A DNA stretch of 64,000 bases from Prevotella sp. GTDB taxonomy: Bacteria; Bacteroidota; Bacteroidia; Bacteroidales; Bacteroidaceae. Location: NCBI GenBank assembly GCA_017417465.1, contig JAFPZD010000081.1:1-64000 (forward strand), in the 5' to 3' direction. The first letter of the stretch is position 1. Each line of letters begins with the position of its first letter. Positions 50,801 through 59,230 of the stretch are shown piece after piece. The translations under genes were made by a program, and so were the position numbers. The notes under the pieces were generated by a model. It was not told the origin of the DNA. It made no database searches and saw only the letters and a list, made by a program, of their open reading frames with translations.

Positions 50801-52778
50801 GATTTCGTTCTCGACTAAGGGCTACAAGAACGTGAAGGTGACCAGCTCGCTGGGCTGCAGCTACAACACCTACAGCGTGAACAACCTGCAGTACTCTGTC
50901 GACGGTAAGGAATACAAGACCGTGGCTACGTTCAACATCACTGGCTCGGGCTGGTTCGACAAGGCCGACGTGGCTTTGGGCAGTGATGCCGACGAGCAGG
51001 ATCGCGTCTACGTGCGCTGGATGCCCGACTTCAACGCAGAGCTTGTAGGTGCCGCCACCGACTATGACGGTCTGGCCATCAGCGACATCTTCGTCACGGC
51101 CGATGCCGGCACGCTGGCCGAGGAAGAGGCTGTGCTCGTCAGCAGCAATCCTGAGAACGGCGCCGAGGGCGTCAGCGCCAATGGCTCTGTCATCCTGACC
51201 TTCGACAAGAAGATCAAGGCTGGCACGGGCGTGGCTACCTTGGATGATGAAGAGATTGCTCCCATCATCTCGGGCAAGAGTGCCGTGTTCAAGTATAGCG
51301 GTCTGAAGTATGGCACCGACTATACCTTCGAGATGCCTGCTGGCGTGCTCGTCAGCCGCAGTGGCAACCCTGTGGCTGCCACCACCATCCAGTTCACCAC
51401 CATGGAGCGCCAACAGCCTGAAGTTCGTCTCTATGATGCCATCGTCGATGCTAACGCTACTGAGTCTGTAAGCGCCGAAGGCATCGCCATCTACACTACG
51501 GTGCAGGCAGCCGTCGACGCTGCTCCCGCCGGACGCGCCCTGCCGTGGCTCATCTTCATCAAGAACGGTGAGTACAAGGAGCATGTCGACGTGCCCGCCA
51601 CGAAGCCCTATCTGCACTTCATCGGTCAGAGCCGCGACGGCGTGGTCATCAAGGACGACCGCCTCAGCGGTGGCGACAACGCCGTACACGTCAGCGTGGG
51701 TGCTACCGTAGTGGTTAATGCCAGCAACACCTTCTTTGAGAACCTGACGATGGAGAACATCTGGGGCCATGAGAAGCAGGCCGGCCCACAGGCACTGGCT
51801 CTGAACACCGGCGGCGACCGCATCGCCCTGAACGGCGTGCGCCTGCTGTCATATCAGGACACGTGGATCACTACTTCGACCTCGAACAACCGTCACTACA
51901 TCAAGAACTCGCTCATTGAGGGTGCCGTAGACTTCATCTACAACAGCGGAAATGTCTATCTCGACGGCGACACGCTCGAAATCAACCGTCCCAGCGGTGG
52001 CTACATCGTAGCTCCGAGCCACGGTGCCGATGTGAAGTGGGGCTATGTCTTCATGAACAACGTGCTGCGCCCCGTGGCTGGCATGAACGTCACCGACGTC
52101 TGGCTGGGTCGCCCCTGGCATAACCAGCCGAAGACTGTCTTCATCAACCTGCAGACCTACATCAACATTCCTGCTGCTGGTTGGTACGAGACCATGGGCG
52201 GTCTGCCTGCTCTGTGGGCCGACTACAACACGGTCGATGCCAATGGCAACCCCGTTGACCTGTCGCAGCGCCGCGATACCTATTATTATACTGACAACGA
52301 GGGCAACAAGGTCTATGGCAAGGCCAAGAACTTCCTGACCGACGAGGAGGCCGCACAGTACACCATAAAGAACGTCATGGGCGGCGACGACAACTGGCAG
52401 CCTGACCTGATGTGCGAGGCTTGCGATGCTCCGACAGTCACCTCTGACGGCCAGCATCTCTCGTGGGAACCTGTGCCCTACGCCATCTGCTACGTGGTGA
52501 CCCGTGGCGACGAGGTCGTAGCCTTTACCACCGACTGCGAGTACGATGCCGAGGCAGGTGCCGACTACAAGGTGCAGGCAGTGAACGAGTTCGGAGGACT
52601 GAGCAAGAAGGGTGATGTGAATGTCAGCACTGGCATTCAGACGCTCGACAGTCTGATGCCTTCTGACTACAACGAAAAGATTTATACCATCGACGGACGC
52701 CAGCACAGCAAGTTGCAGCGCGGACTGAACATCGTGCGTATGGGTGACGGCACCACGCACAAGATCATGGTTGAATAG
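47811..52778 (+). CDS. Multidomain secreted pectin methylesterase (CE8)
   Basis: A 1655-residue protein with signal peptide MKKQSFLCVILLALLTG...LKA. N-terminal beta-sandwich modules (about 25-370), repeats of the InlB B-repeat type (VTATANKGYEFSCWQDANGN, ISVAENFGFHFAAWVDAEGN, about 385-435 and 770-915), further lectin-like modules, a Big_5-type Ig domain (about 1110-1200, VSSNPENGAEGVSANGSVILTF) and the CE8 beta-helix (about 1204-1540). CE8 motifs: SYQDTW, GAVDFIYNSG (catalytic Asp) and VWLGRPW (Arg). It removes methyl esters from homogalacturonan so that hydrolases or lyases can cut. A YTIDGRQ...RGLNIVRM tail ends the protein. Last gene of the operon. The start region carries a 12-bp duplication (47802-47813 and 47822-47833). 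Confidence 0.94.
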   Translation: MKKQSFLCVILLALLTGWQPLKADPVQLASWTFESGYTVAGNVYTPNGEAWAEVSAQWFNAGQPQFVADEAISTASDYVMTGKTSRYWQLCSGWNNHVFRVVNDTEANDLTTWTDPSQHNNYYEVQFPTVGYKNITIELACAYGGNAEATMKAVVSTDGGQTWRECGEYTSANTWWTYNAATISVPAVNKEKAIVRFIYGNGFSSNWNLDYLTIKGEEYVANPNAITLPDDEPLDLSKATLVNGVIKSEGVDDPQFDSFRNPGSATFALNNTKEGAVYQISLGAATANAGNTLRLVITDDATGKTDIDKTISVEANGWQNFKTYTVTTGQMAAGDKTFVVNFLSGGGYTSNVNNITFNELEVGDLCLLTTDVQPVGAGQVTAASTLFAPGAEVTVTATANKGYEFSCWQDANGNTLSTENPYTFTIQENTTVTALFSEVEVVNVIPTTDENPWVMENGELHGSRASFGSDHHIDWMNNGDYAIYKLDNQMNASYYDVTFTAGTQQSNVSLNFNIKDAEGKEVCNETVDIENNGNWDSASKSYAFRTGEMLKGRYTLTITFNSVGGNGTTANINNFVFTGKEKFVAETLDGEAATITFPFNQGTEGQVATFDESVARFFKTSYVEHGDNLTLKDVNSGQTRFQPSISNEGSANDGNRIDFMVIPVAGMKFVPTNVKFNTTRFGTDGGKVDVSWINSDGTTTAIATAVIPARNNATPNVTNFDQAVTNAKENDGLCGLRLNLYSLGNTKQVGFSDIVIEGTLSGTTQDVAHYTLAVKLDPENAGKLTVTPNAESFDEGDEVTISVAENFGFHFAAWVDAEGNKVSTENPYTININADTDLTATFTQKNTYALNVALTEGARDNLVQIQPAGTMIDGKRMYEEGDDVKLTALSNKVLTFVGWEDNTTDAERTIRMDADKSLTANFSADDYIVGWDFYYDSPNQERAADYKSDTENAGLLSLHNAEGTTSSWLTRGIGNGQENGRYAARVWKLRSQQLYFEISFSTKGYKNVKVTSSLGCSYNTYSVNNLQYSVDGKEYKTVATFNITGSGWFDKADVALGSDADEQDRVYVRWMPDFNAELVGAATDYDGLAISDIFVTADAGTLAEEEAVLVSSNPENGAEGVSANGSVILTFDKKIKAGTGVATLDDEEIAPIISGKSAVFKYSGLKYGTDYTFEMPAGVLVSRSGNPVAATTIQFTTMERQQPEVRLYDAIVDANATESVSAEGIAIYTTVQAAVDAAPAGRALPWLIFIKNGEYKEHVDVPATKPYLHFIGQSRDGVVIKDDRLSGGDNAVHVSVGATVVVNASNTFFENLTMENIWGHEKQAGPQALALNTGGDRIALNGVRLLSYQDTWITTSTSNNRHYIKNSLIEGAVDFIYNSGNVYLDGDTLEINRPSGGYIVAPSHGADVKWGYVFMNNVLRPVAGMNVTDVWLGRPWHNQPKTVFINLQTYINIPAAGWYETMGGLPALWADYNTVDANGNPVDLSQRRDTYYYTDNEGNKVYGKAKNFLTDEEAAQYTIKNVMGGDDNWQPDLMCEACDAPTVTSDGQHLSWEPVPYAICYVVTRGDEVVAFTTDCEYDAEAGADYKVQAVNEFGGLSKKGDVNVSTGIQTLDSLMPSDYNEKIYTIDGRQHSKLQRGLNIVRMGDGTTHKIMVE

Positions 52779-52803
52779 ACCGTTGTAAGGAATAGCATCT
52801 CTT

Positions 52804-52870
52804 GAGGCTGTGTCAGAAAACGATTCGCCTGCGCTTCTGCGTTAGCATCGTTTCTGACACAGCCTCTTTT
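52804..52870 (+). terminator. Terminator after the pectin methylesterase gene
   Basis: A 20-bp stem with one bulge (52804-52824 with 52847-52866) is followed by TTTT. From 52871 to 53018 nothing else was recognised. Confidence 0.88.
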
Positions 52871-53013
52871 CTTATTTTCTGCACTTCTTTGGCCAAAAAT
52901 CGAACTATTCAATATATCAAACTGTTGCGAACAGAAAAGTTACAGATCTGAGTAACACGTGCTCATATCAAGGAGAATCGTTGGGCGAAGGAAGTTCTTA
53001 CACCCCAATAAAA

Positions 53014-53048
53014 ACAACAAGGGCAACCTCAAAACGAGGTACGCCCTT
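53014..53048 (-). terminator. Terminator of the HU gene
   Basis: On the minus strand AAGGGC-ACCTC (53036-53048) pairs with GAGGT-GCCCTT (53019-53030), followed by GTTGTTTTT. Confidence 0.75.
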
Positions 53049-53077
53049 ATTGAAATTTTCCTTTACAAAAAAAAGGA

Positions 53078-53350
53078 TTAGTTCAGAGCATCAGCAAGCT
53101 CAGCACCGGCCTTAAACTTAGCAACCTTCTTGGCAGCAATGCTAATCTTAGTCTTTGTGGCGGGGTTGATGCCTTCGCGAGCGGGGCGCTCGTTAACGCT
53201 GAAAGTGCCAAAACCGACGAGAGCCACTTTGTCACCTGCGATGAGAGCTTCCTTCACTGCTTCAATGGCTGCATTGAGAGCCTTCTTTGCGTCTACCTTT
53301 GAGAGACCAGCACCAGCTGCAATCTTCTCGACTAATTCTGTTTTGTTCAT
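53078..53350 (-). CDS. hup: DNA-binding protein HU
   Basis: A 90-residue HU/IHF-family protein: [29 protein letters not shown], then [28 protein letters not shown] with the DNA-intercalating Pro in the arm (GINP), and AGAELADAL at the end. It bends and compacts DNA in the nucleoid. The ATG at 53350 is chosen from homology; the frame is open much further upstream on this strand, but that extension crosses the divergent rhomboid gene. Flanked by its own terminator and a likely promoter at 53414-53421. Confidence 0.97.
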   Translation of the reverse strand: MNKTELVEKIAAGAGLSKVDAKKALNAAIEAVKEALIAGDKVALVGFGTFSVNERPAREGINPATKTKISIAAKKVAKFKAGAELADALN

Positions 53351-53413
53351 AATAAAATGGTTTAAATTAGGAAATAATAAAGTTATAATTGTTAGATGGT
53401 TAGAATTCCACCG

Positions 53414-53421
53414 CAAATATA
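53414..53421 (-). promoter_or_regulatory. -7 promoter element (TATATTTG) for HU
   Basis: The minus strand reads TATATTTG (TAnnTTTG), giving a leader of about 57 nt before the HU start. Confidence 0.55.
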
Positions 53422-53499
53422 GTGCAAAGTATTTAAAAAACAAACAAAAAATCCGAAAAAATGCATTTTTTGATGAAAAAAAGTCTCTTTGACCCATTT

Positions 53500-53534
53500 T
53501 TTGTGCTGTGTAAGAGATATTTTTCGTAATTTTG
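53500..53534 (+). promoter_or_regulatory. Promoter (TTTG, 23 bp, TAATTTTG) for the rhomboid-EEP operon
   Basis: TAATTTTG at 53527-53534 with TTTG at 53500-53503. The leader of about 85 nt holds an AATAGTAAATAG repeat string (53595-53620). Confidence 0.6.
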
Positions 53535-53626
53535 CGCGCAAATTCGAAAAATTGGTCGTTGTGAGCAAAAAACTCTGACGCACTTAAAATCGTAAATAGT
53601 AAATAGTCAAATAGTAAATAGATAAG

Positions 53627-54592
53627 ATGTTTCGTAACATACCCGTTGTAACTCGCAACCTGCTCATCGTGAACGTACTGGCTTACCTCGCCACCGTCAT
53701 TCTCAAAATGCAGGGCATCAGTCTCGAAAGTATTGGCGGCCTTCACTTTTTCATGGCTGACGATTTCCATGTGTATCAGTTCATTACCTACATGTTCCTC
53801 CATGGCAGCTTCGCACACCTGTTTTTCAACATGTTTGCCCTGTGGATGTTCGGCTGTGTGATTGAAAATGTGTGGGGACAGAAGAAATTCATTTTTTATT
53901 ACATCCTCTGCGGCATTGGCGCTGGTCTCTGCCAAGAGATTGTGCAGTATGTGAGCTATTCGTCCGAGGGTCTGGCTGCCTATCAGTATGTGACTGACGG
54001 CAGTGTCCGCATGACGGTGGGTGCCTACCTCAACAGTTGGTGCACCATCGGTGCGTCGGGTGCGGTCTATGCCATCCTTCTGGCCTTTGGCATGACATTC
54101 CCCGAAGAGCGCATCTTCATCTTCCCACTGCCAGTGCCCATCAAGGCCAAATGGTTCGTCATGATCTATGCCGGCATCGAGTTGGTGCTGGCCTACACAT
54201 CGTCGGGCGACGGCATTGCACACGTGGCACACCTGGGCGGCATGCTCTTCGGCTTCCTGCTCATACGCTTCTGGCGTCGCCATCCTGAGCGCAACTTCAA
54301 CATGAGCAGCGGCAAGCAGTTCGTCGACCGTTGGCTGCAACGCGGCGGCAGAAGGAATGGGCAATCCGGGAGCTCCACATATTCCGGACAATCCGGATAT
54401 TCCATGAATACCAATGACACCTGGCAGGCCAACCGCACCGCCACACGTGAGGACGACATGGCCTACAACGCACAGAAGAAGGCGCGCCAGGACCGTGTTG
54501 ACGCCATTCTCGACAAGATCCGCAAAAGTGGCTACGACAGCCTGACAAAGGAAGAGAAGCAGTTCCTCTTTGAGGCCAGCCGCGAGCGATAA
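53627..54592 (+). CDS. Rhomboid-family intramembrane serine protease
   Basis: A 321-residue membrane protein with about six to seven helices. Rhomboid signatures: [20 protein letters not shown] (L1 loop/TM2), [14 protein letters not shown] (catalytic Ser, residue about 144) and [14 protein letters not shown] (catalytic His, residue about 204). It cleaves membrane segments of unknown substrates. After the last helix comes a soluble tail of about 100 residues with a short [15 protein letters not shown] repeat and a helical end ([27 protein letters not shown]), a tail common in Bacteroidota rhomboids. The next gene starts 9 nt after the stop, so they are an operon. Confidence 0.95.
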   Translation: MFRNIPVVTRNLLIVNVLAYLATVILKMQGISLESIGGLHFFMADDFHVYQFITYMFLHGSFAHLFFNMFALWMFGCVIENVWGQKKFIFYYILCGIGAGLCQEIVQYVSYSSEGLAAYQYVTDGSVRMTVGAYLNSWCTIGASGAVYAILLAFGMTFPEERIFIFPLPVPIKAKWFVMIYAGIELVLAYTSSGDGIAHVAHLGGMLFGFLLIRFWRRHPERNFNMSSGKQFVDRWLQRGGRRNGQSGSSTYSGQSGYSMNTNDTWQANRTATREDDMAYNAQKKARQDRVDAILDKIRKSGYDSLTKEEKQFLFEASRER

Positions 54593-54601
54593 TACCCTTG
54601 T

Positions 54602-55696
54602 ATGAAGAAGATCAAGCATTTCATCACGAGCCTGCTCAGTGCCGTCAGCATTCTGGCGGCGCTGTTGATGGTAGGCGTGGGCTACAGCGACCGTCTCGAT
54701 CCCACTGACTACCCCGTCCTGGCCTGTGCCGGCATGCTGTTCCCTGCTTTCGTCATACTGAACATCGGGATACTGGTGTTCTGGCTCCTGGTAGGGTGGC
54801 GCCGCGCCATGATTCCCATCGTTGGCCTCGTGCTCTGCTATACGCCCATTCGCACCTTCTTCCCCCTGCACTTCAATAACGACGAGGTGCCCGACGACGC
54901 GCTGAAGGTCATGTCGTACAACGTCTGCGGCTACAGTGGTCTGAAGCGTGTCGACCAGCCCGTCGACAGCATCGTTGACTACCTGCGCCGCGAGATGCCC
55001 GACATTGTCTGCTTACAGGAGGACTACCGCCACAACCCCGACCCATTCGAACAGCTGAAAAGTGTCTTCCCCTACAACGACACCGTCCACGTCAACCACA
55101 ACCGCAGTGGCGAGATGAATGCCGTCGGCATCCATACCCGCTTCCCTATCGTCAGGAAAGAGTATATCCCTTATGAGTCGAAATCGAATGGCTCGGCTGC
55201 CTTCTTCCTGCTCGTCGACGGCGACACGGTGCTCGTCATCAACAACCATCTGGAGAGCTTCCACCTCTCACCCGAGGATAAGCAGCAGTACAAGGACATG
55301 CTGAAAGGACGCATGGAGCGCGACTCGGCACAGGCTGAGACACGCTTCCTCGTCGACAAGCTCAGCAAGGCGCAAGCCATCAGGGCACCGCAGGCACGGG
55401 CCATCCACGACTACATTGAGCGCCACCGCCACCTGCCCATTATCGTTTGCGGCGACTTCAACGACACACCCATCTCCTATGCCCGGCACACCATCAGTCA
55501 GGGACTTACCGACTGTTTCGTCGAGGCGGGCTGCGGACTTGGTTTGTCATATAATCAGAAAGGATTTAACTTCCGTATCGACCAAATAATGTGCTCCAAC
55601 CACTATGTTCCGCTGCGTTGCATCGTCGAGAGCAAAATAGGGCTTAGCGACCATTATCCAGTCATTTGCTGGCTGAAAATAGTGGAGAAATCTTAA
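54602..55696 (+). CDS. Membrane-anchored endonuclease/exonuclease/phosphatase (EEP) family hydrolase
   Basis: A 364-residue protein with three N-terminal membrane helices (about 5-25, 40-62, 70-88) and an EEP domain: [11 protein letters not shown] (Asn), IVCLQEDY (metal Glu), NNHLES (His), VCGDFNDTP (Asp/Asn) and GLSDHYPV (Asp-His). All metal and catalytic residues of the family are present. Substrate may be a phospholipid, nucleotide or nucleic acid; the catalytic domain probably faces the periplasm. It follows the rhomboid gene at 9 nt, a pairing I recall in Bacteroidota, suggesting a shared envelope role. Confidence 0.92.
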   Translation: MKKIKHFITSLLSAVSILAALLMVGVGYSDRLDPTDYPVLACAGMLFPAFVILNIGILVFWLLVGWRRAMIPIVGLVLCYTPIRTFFPLHFNNDEVPDDALKVMSYNVCGYSGLKRVDQPVDSIVDYLRREMPDIVCLQEDYRHNPDPFEQLKSVFPYNDTVHVNHNRSGEMNAVGIHTRFPIVRKEYIPYESKSNGSAAFFLLVDGDTVLVINNHLESFHLSPEDKQQYKDMLKGRMERDSAQAETRFLVDKLSKAQAIRAPQARAIHDYIERHRHLPIIVCGDFNDTPISYARHTISQGLTDCFVEAGCGLGLSYNQKGFNFRIDQIMCSNHYVPLRCIVESKIGLSDHYPVICWLKIVEKS

Positions 55697-55721
55697 AAAA
55701 GGTGCAAAAAGCGCCGGAAAA

Positions 55722-55753
55722 TTTGCCGAAGTGTAAAAAAATCACTATATTTG
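55722..55753 (+). promoter_or_regulatory. Promoter (TTTG, 20 bp, TATATTTG) for secDF
   Basis: TTTG at 55722-55725 and TATATTTG at 55746-55753. Leader about 41 nt. Confidence 0.75.
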
Positions 55754-55800
55754 CACGCTCAAATTCGCAATAAAACTCACGTAATATAATTAACAACAAA

Positions 55801-58800
55801 ATGCAAAACAAAGGAATTGTAAAGTTTATTGCAGCCGCACTCGTGCTCGTCTGCATCTTCTATCTTTCCTACTCGTTCGTGACACGCTACCACGAGAATA
55901 AGGCAGCAGCCATGGGCGAGAAGGCCGGACAGGAGTATCTGGATTCACTCTCAAGTAAAGACGCCAACGTCTGGTTTGGTGCTAACCTCAAAAAATGCCG
56001 CGAAATGGAGATTGGCCTCGGCCTTGACCTGAAGGGCGGTATGAACGTCATCCTCGAAGTGTCGGTGCCCGACATCGTCGACATGCTCGCCGACCACAAG
56101 CAGGATCCTGGTTACCGCAAGGTGCTCGAGATGGCAAAGAAAGAAGAGGAACGCACACAAGGCGACTTTGTAACCATCTTCTACAACACCTGGAAGCAGG
56201 AGCAGCCTGGCCGTAACCTGTCGACCGTCTTCGCTACGGCTCAGATGCGTGACAAGGTGAACACCAACACACCTAACGACGAAGTCATCAGCGCCCTCCG
56301 CACGGAGGTGCAGTCGGCCATCGACAATGCCGAGACCGTCGTCCGCACCCGTGTCGACCGCTTCGGTGTCGTTCAGCCCAACATCCAGCGCCTCGAAGGC
56401 CAGTCGCGCATCATGATCGAGATGCCCGGCGTGAAGGAGCCCGAGCGTGTCCGTAAGCTGTTGCAGGGAAGTGCTAACCTGGAGTTCTACGAGACCTACG
56501 ACGCCCAGACCGTGCTGCCGATGCTCACCAGCCTGAGCACCGCCTATGCCGCCCAACAGAGTGGCGAGCAGCCCGAGGAGGTTGCCGCCGAGACTGCCGA
56601 GACTGCTGAGGCTGTTGCCGAGGCTGCCGAGCCCGACACCACCAAGGTGGAGGATGCCGACGCCGCCATGGCTGCCAAGCTGAACACTGCCAAGGACGGC
56701 AGCGAGGAGAGCGCCCAGTCGACCGAGGCCCTCGAGCGCATGAAGAAGCAGAACCCGCTGTTCGCCTACCTCGACACCCGCTTTGCCGGTCTGTCGGTCA
56801 TTGGCGGCGTGCTGGCCCGCGACACCGCTGAGGTCAACAAGATTGTCCACTCCGACCTGGCCCGCAAGATGCTGCCCGCCGACCTAAAGCTGCTGTGGGG
56901 CGTGAAGCCCACCAAGCACGCCATGGGTGCCGGCGAGGTCTTCGAGCTCTATGCCATCAAGCTCGATCCCTCTGGCAAGGCTCCGCTGAGCGGTGATGTC
57001 ATCACCAAGGCCAGCGACTCGTTCAACCAGTTCAACAACCCCGTCGTGTCGATGCAGATGAACACCGTCGGTACCCGTAAGTGGGCCACCATGACCCGCG
57101 AGAACAAGGGCCACGCCATCGCCATCGTCCTCGACGACATGGTCTACAGCGCTCCCCGCGTGAACGACGAGATCACGGGCGGTAGCTCAGAAATCTCGGG
57201 TGACTTCACTCTCGACGAGACCAAGGACCTTGCCAACACGCTGAACTCTGGTAAGATGCCGGCTCCTACCCGCATCGTCCAGGAGCAGGTCGTCGGTCCT
57301 ACCCTCGGTGCACAGTCCATCAAGCAGGGTGCCATCTCGTTCATCGTCGCCCTCATCCTGCTGGGCTGCGTGATGGTGCTGCTCTACGGTTTCATCCCCG
57401 GCATGCTGGCCAATATGGCCCTGCTGTTCAACCTCTTCTTCACCCTCGGCATTCTGACGTCGTTCCAGGCCGCACTGACCATGCCTGGTATCGCCGGTAT
57501 CGTGCTGACGCTGGGTACGGCTGTGGACGCCAACGTGCTTATCTACGAGCGTACCAAGGAGGAGCTGCGCCGTGGTCTTAACATCAAGGAGGCCATTAAC
57601 AAGGGTTATGCCAACGCTTTCTCGGCCATCTTCGACTCGAACCTCACGTCGTTGATCACCGGTATCATCCTGTTCTCAGTCGGTACTGGTCCTATCAAGG
57701 GCTTCGCTACCACGCTCATCATCGGTATCTGCGTCAGCTTCTTCACCGCCGTGTTCATGACACGTCTGGTCTACGACCATCAGATGAAGCGCGACAAGTG
57801 GCAGAACCTCACCTTCAACACCTCGTTCTCGAAGAACCTCATGCAGGGCACGCACTTCAACTTCATGGGTGCCTATAAGAAGTCGTACATGATCTGGGGC
57901 ATCGCAGCTGTGCTGTTCTGCATCAGCTTCCTCGTCCGTGGACTGAGCAAGAGTATCGACTTCACCGGTGGTCGTAACTACGTCATCGTGCTCGACAAGG
58001 AGACTCCCGTCGAGGATGTGCGCTCCGCTCTGCGCGGCGTCTTCGTCAACACCACGGGTGTGAACGAGGGCAAGGAGGCCACCACAACGGCTATTGCCCT
58101 GGGTGCCGCTTCTGACAAGACCGTGCGTATCTCGACCAACTGGAACATCGAGTCGAACGATCCTACCGTCGACGACCAGGCTGAGAACACCATCTACGAA
58201 GTGCTGAAGAAGGGCAACTTCATCTCGCAGGCCAGCATCGACGACTTCAAGAACCCCGACGTCCGCGAGGGTGGTTCCATCATTGAGTCGTCAAAGGTCG
58301 GTCCGTCAATCGCTAAGAGCATCACGCGTGGCGCTATCATCAGCGTGATCCTCGCCCTGATTGCCATCTTCCTCTACATCCTGCTGCGCTTCCGCAACGT
58401 TGCCTTCTCAATCGGCTCTATCGTTGCCCTGGCCTTCGACGCCCTCATCGTCATCGGCTTCTTCTCAGTGCTCTGGGGATGGGTGCCCATGTCGCTGGAG
58501 GTCGACCAAACGTTCATCGGTGCTATCCTGACCGTGATCGGTTACTCCATCAACGATAAGGTGGTGGTATTCGACCGTATCCGTGAGAACATCGGTCTCT
58601 TTGGCAAGCGCGACCGCCGTCAGATCTTCAACGACTCGCTGAACCAGACGCTGGCACGTACCATCAACACGTCAGTGACGACGCTCGTCGTGCTGTTCAC
58701 CATCTTCATCTTCGGTGGCGACAGCATCCGTCCGTTCTCATTCGCCATGATTCTCGGCGTTATCTTCGGTACGCTCTCTTCAATCTTCATCGCTGCTCCT

Positions 58801-58866
58801 ACGGCCTACCTGTGGCTCACACGTGGCAAGGGCAACACCGAGGAAGCTCCCGAAGCCAAGAAGTAA
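55801..58866 (+). CDS. secDF: Protein translocase subunit SecDF (fused)
   Basis: A 1021-residue fusion of SecD and SecF. The SecD half has an N-terminal membrane helix (about 8-28), the LGLDLKGGMNVILEV motif, a periplasmic domain with an Ala/Glu-rich insert (about 255-305, QQSGEQPEEVAAE...), then five helices (VALILLGCVMVLLYGFIPG, LTLGTAVDANVLIYERTKEEL). The SecF half starts near residue 690 (FMGAYKKSYMIWG) and has DFTGGRNYVI, ILLRFRNVAFSIG and VIGYSINDKVVVFDRIRENIG. It uses the proton-motive force to help pull exported proteins through SecYEG. The split form is common elsewhere; the fused form is normal in Bacteroidota. Single-gene unit with promoter and terminator. Confidence 0.97.
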   Translation: MQNKGIVKFIAAALVLVCIFYLSYSFVTRYHENKAAAMGEKAGQEYLDSLSSKDANVWFGANLKKCREMEIGLGLDLKGGMNVILEVSVPDIVDMLADHKQDPGYRKVLEMAKKEEERTQGDFVTIFYNTWKQEQPGRNLSTVFATAQMRDKVNTNTPNDEVISALRTEVQSAIDNAETVVRTRVDRFGVVQPNIQRLEGQSRIMIEMPGVKEPERVRKLLQGSANLEFYETYDAQTVLPMLTSLSTAYAAQQSGEQPEEVAAETAETAEAVAEAAEPDTTKVEDADAAMAAKLNTAKDGSEESAQSTEALERMKKQNPLFAYLDTRFAGLSVIGGVLARDTAEVNKIVHSDLARKMLPADLKLLWGVKPTKHAMGAGEVFELYAIKLDPSGKAPLSGDVITKASDSFNQFNNPVVSMQMNTVGTRKWATMTRENKGHAIAIVLDDMVYSAPRVNDEITGGSSEISGDFTLDETKDLANTLNSGKMPAPTRIVQEQVVGPTLGAQSIKQGAISFIVALILLGCVMVLLYGFIPGMLANMALLFNLFFTLGILTSFQAALTMPGIAGIVLTLGTAVDANVLIYERTKEELRRGLNIKEAINKGYANAFSAIFDSNLTSLITGIILFSVGTGPIKGFATTLIIGICVSFFTAVFMTRLVYDHQMKRDKWQNLTFNTSFSKNLMQGTHFNFMGAYKKSYMIWGIAAVLFCISFLVRGLSKSIDFTGGRNYVIVLDKETPVEDVRSALRGVFVNTTGVNEGKEATTTAIALGAASDKTVRISTNWNIESNDPTVDDQAENTIYEVLKKGNFISQASIDDFKNPDVREGGSIIESSKVGPSIAKSITRGAIISVILALIAIFLYILLRFRNVAFSIGSIVALAFDALIVIGFFSVLWGWVPMSLEVDQTFIGAILTVIGYSINDKVVVFDRIRENIGLFGKRDRRQIFNDSLNQTLARTINTSVTTLVVLFTIFIFGGDSIRPFSFAMILGVIFGTLSSIFIAAPTAYLWLTRGKGNTEEAPEAKK

Positions 58867-58896
58867 GCACAAAACGGGCATTGCCCACTGCTTATT

Positions 58897-58938
58897 AAAT
58901 AATAATGTACGCACACACGTGCGTACATTATTATTTTG
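58897..58938 (+). terminator. Terminator after secDF
   Basis: An 18-bp perfect stem (58897-58914 with 58919-58936) around loop ACAC, with T-rich 3' arm. Nearly symmetric, so it may work in both directions. Confidence 0.88.
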
Positions 58939-59053
58939 TTTGCTATATAGCTCTCAACATTTGGAGCGGCGCTTGTTGCACAGATTTGCACACAAAGTGC
59001 AGGTGATTAAGGTAATTTAACACCAAATTTGCAGTTGTTAGGGAATAAAAGCG

Positions 59054-59061
59054 TAACTTTG
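59054..59061 (+). promoter_or_regulatory. -7 promoter element (TAACTTTG) with long leader
   Basis: TAACTTTG matches TAnnTTTG. The leader of about 160 nt (59068-59230) is unusually long for this window and contains a GTGGG-CGCA-CCCAC hairpin (59078-59091); no known riboswitch fold was recognised. Confidence 0.6.
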
Positions 59062-59230
59062 CACTTTACAAATAAAGTGGGCGCACCCACCCACATATTG
59101 CTTGTCGCCTCAAAGCACAAGACACCGACCTGACTATCAGCCGATTGCCCCAAACCGCGGGCACCACTTGCACGCTATTACTGTACAAACAATTTATAGT
59201 TCACATTATTATTAACAAAAAACAAAGCTT

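Noticed and set aside
53078..54871. A 597-residue minus-strand protein including HU
   Set aside because: Only the last 90 residues are real (HU). The upstream part is the antisense of the rhomboid and EEP genes plus the intergenic promoter region.
59068..59230. Riboswitch in the long leader
   Set aside because: Only one small hairpin is visible and no conserved riboswitch core was recognised.
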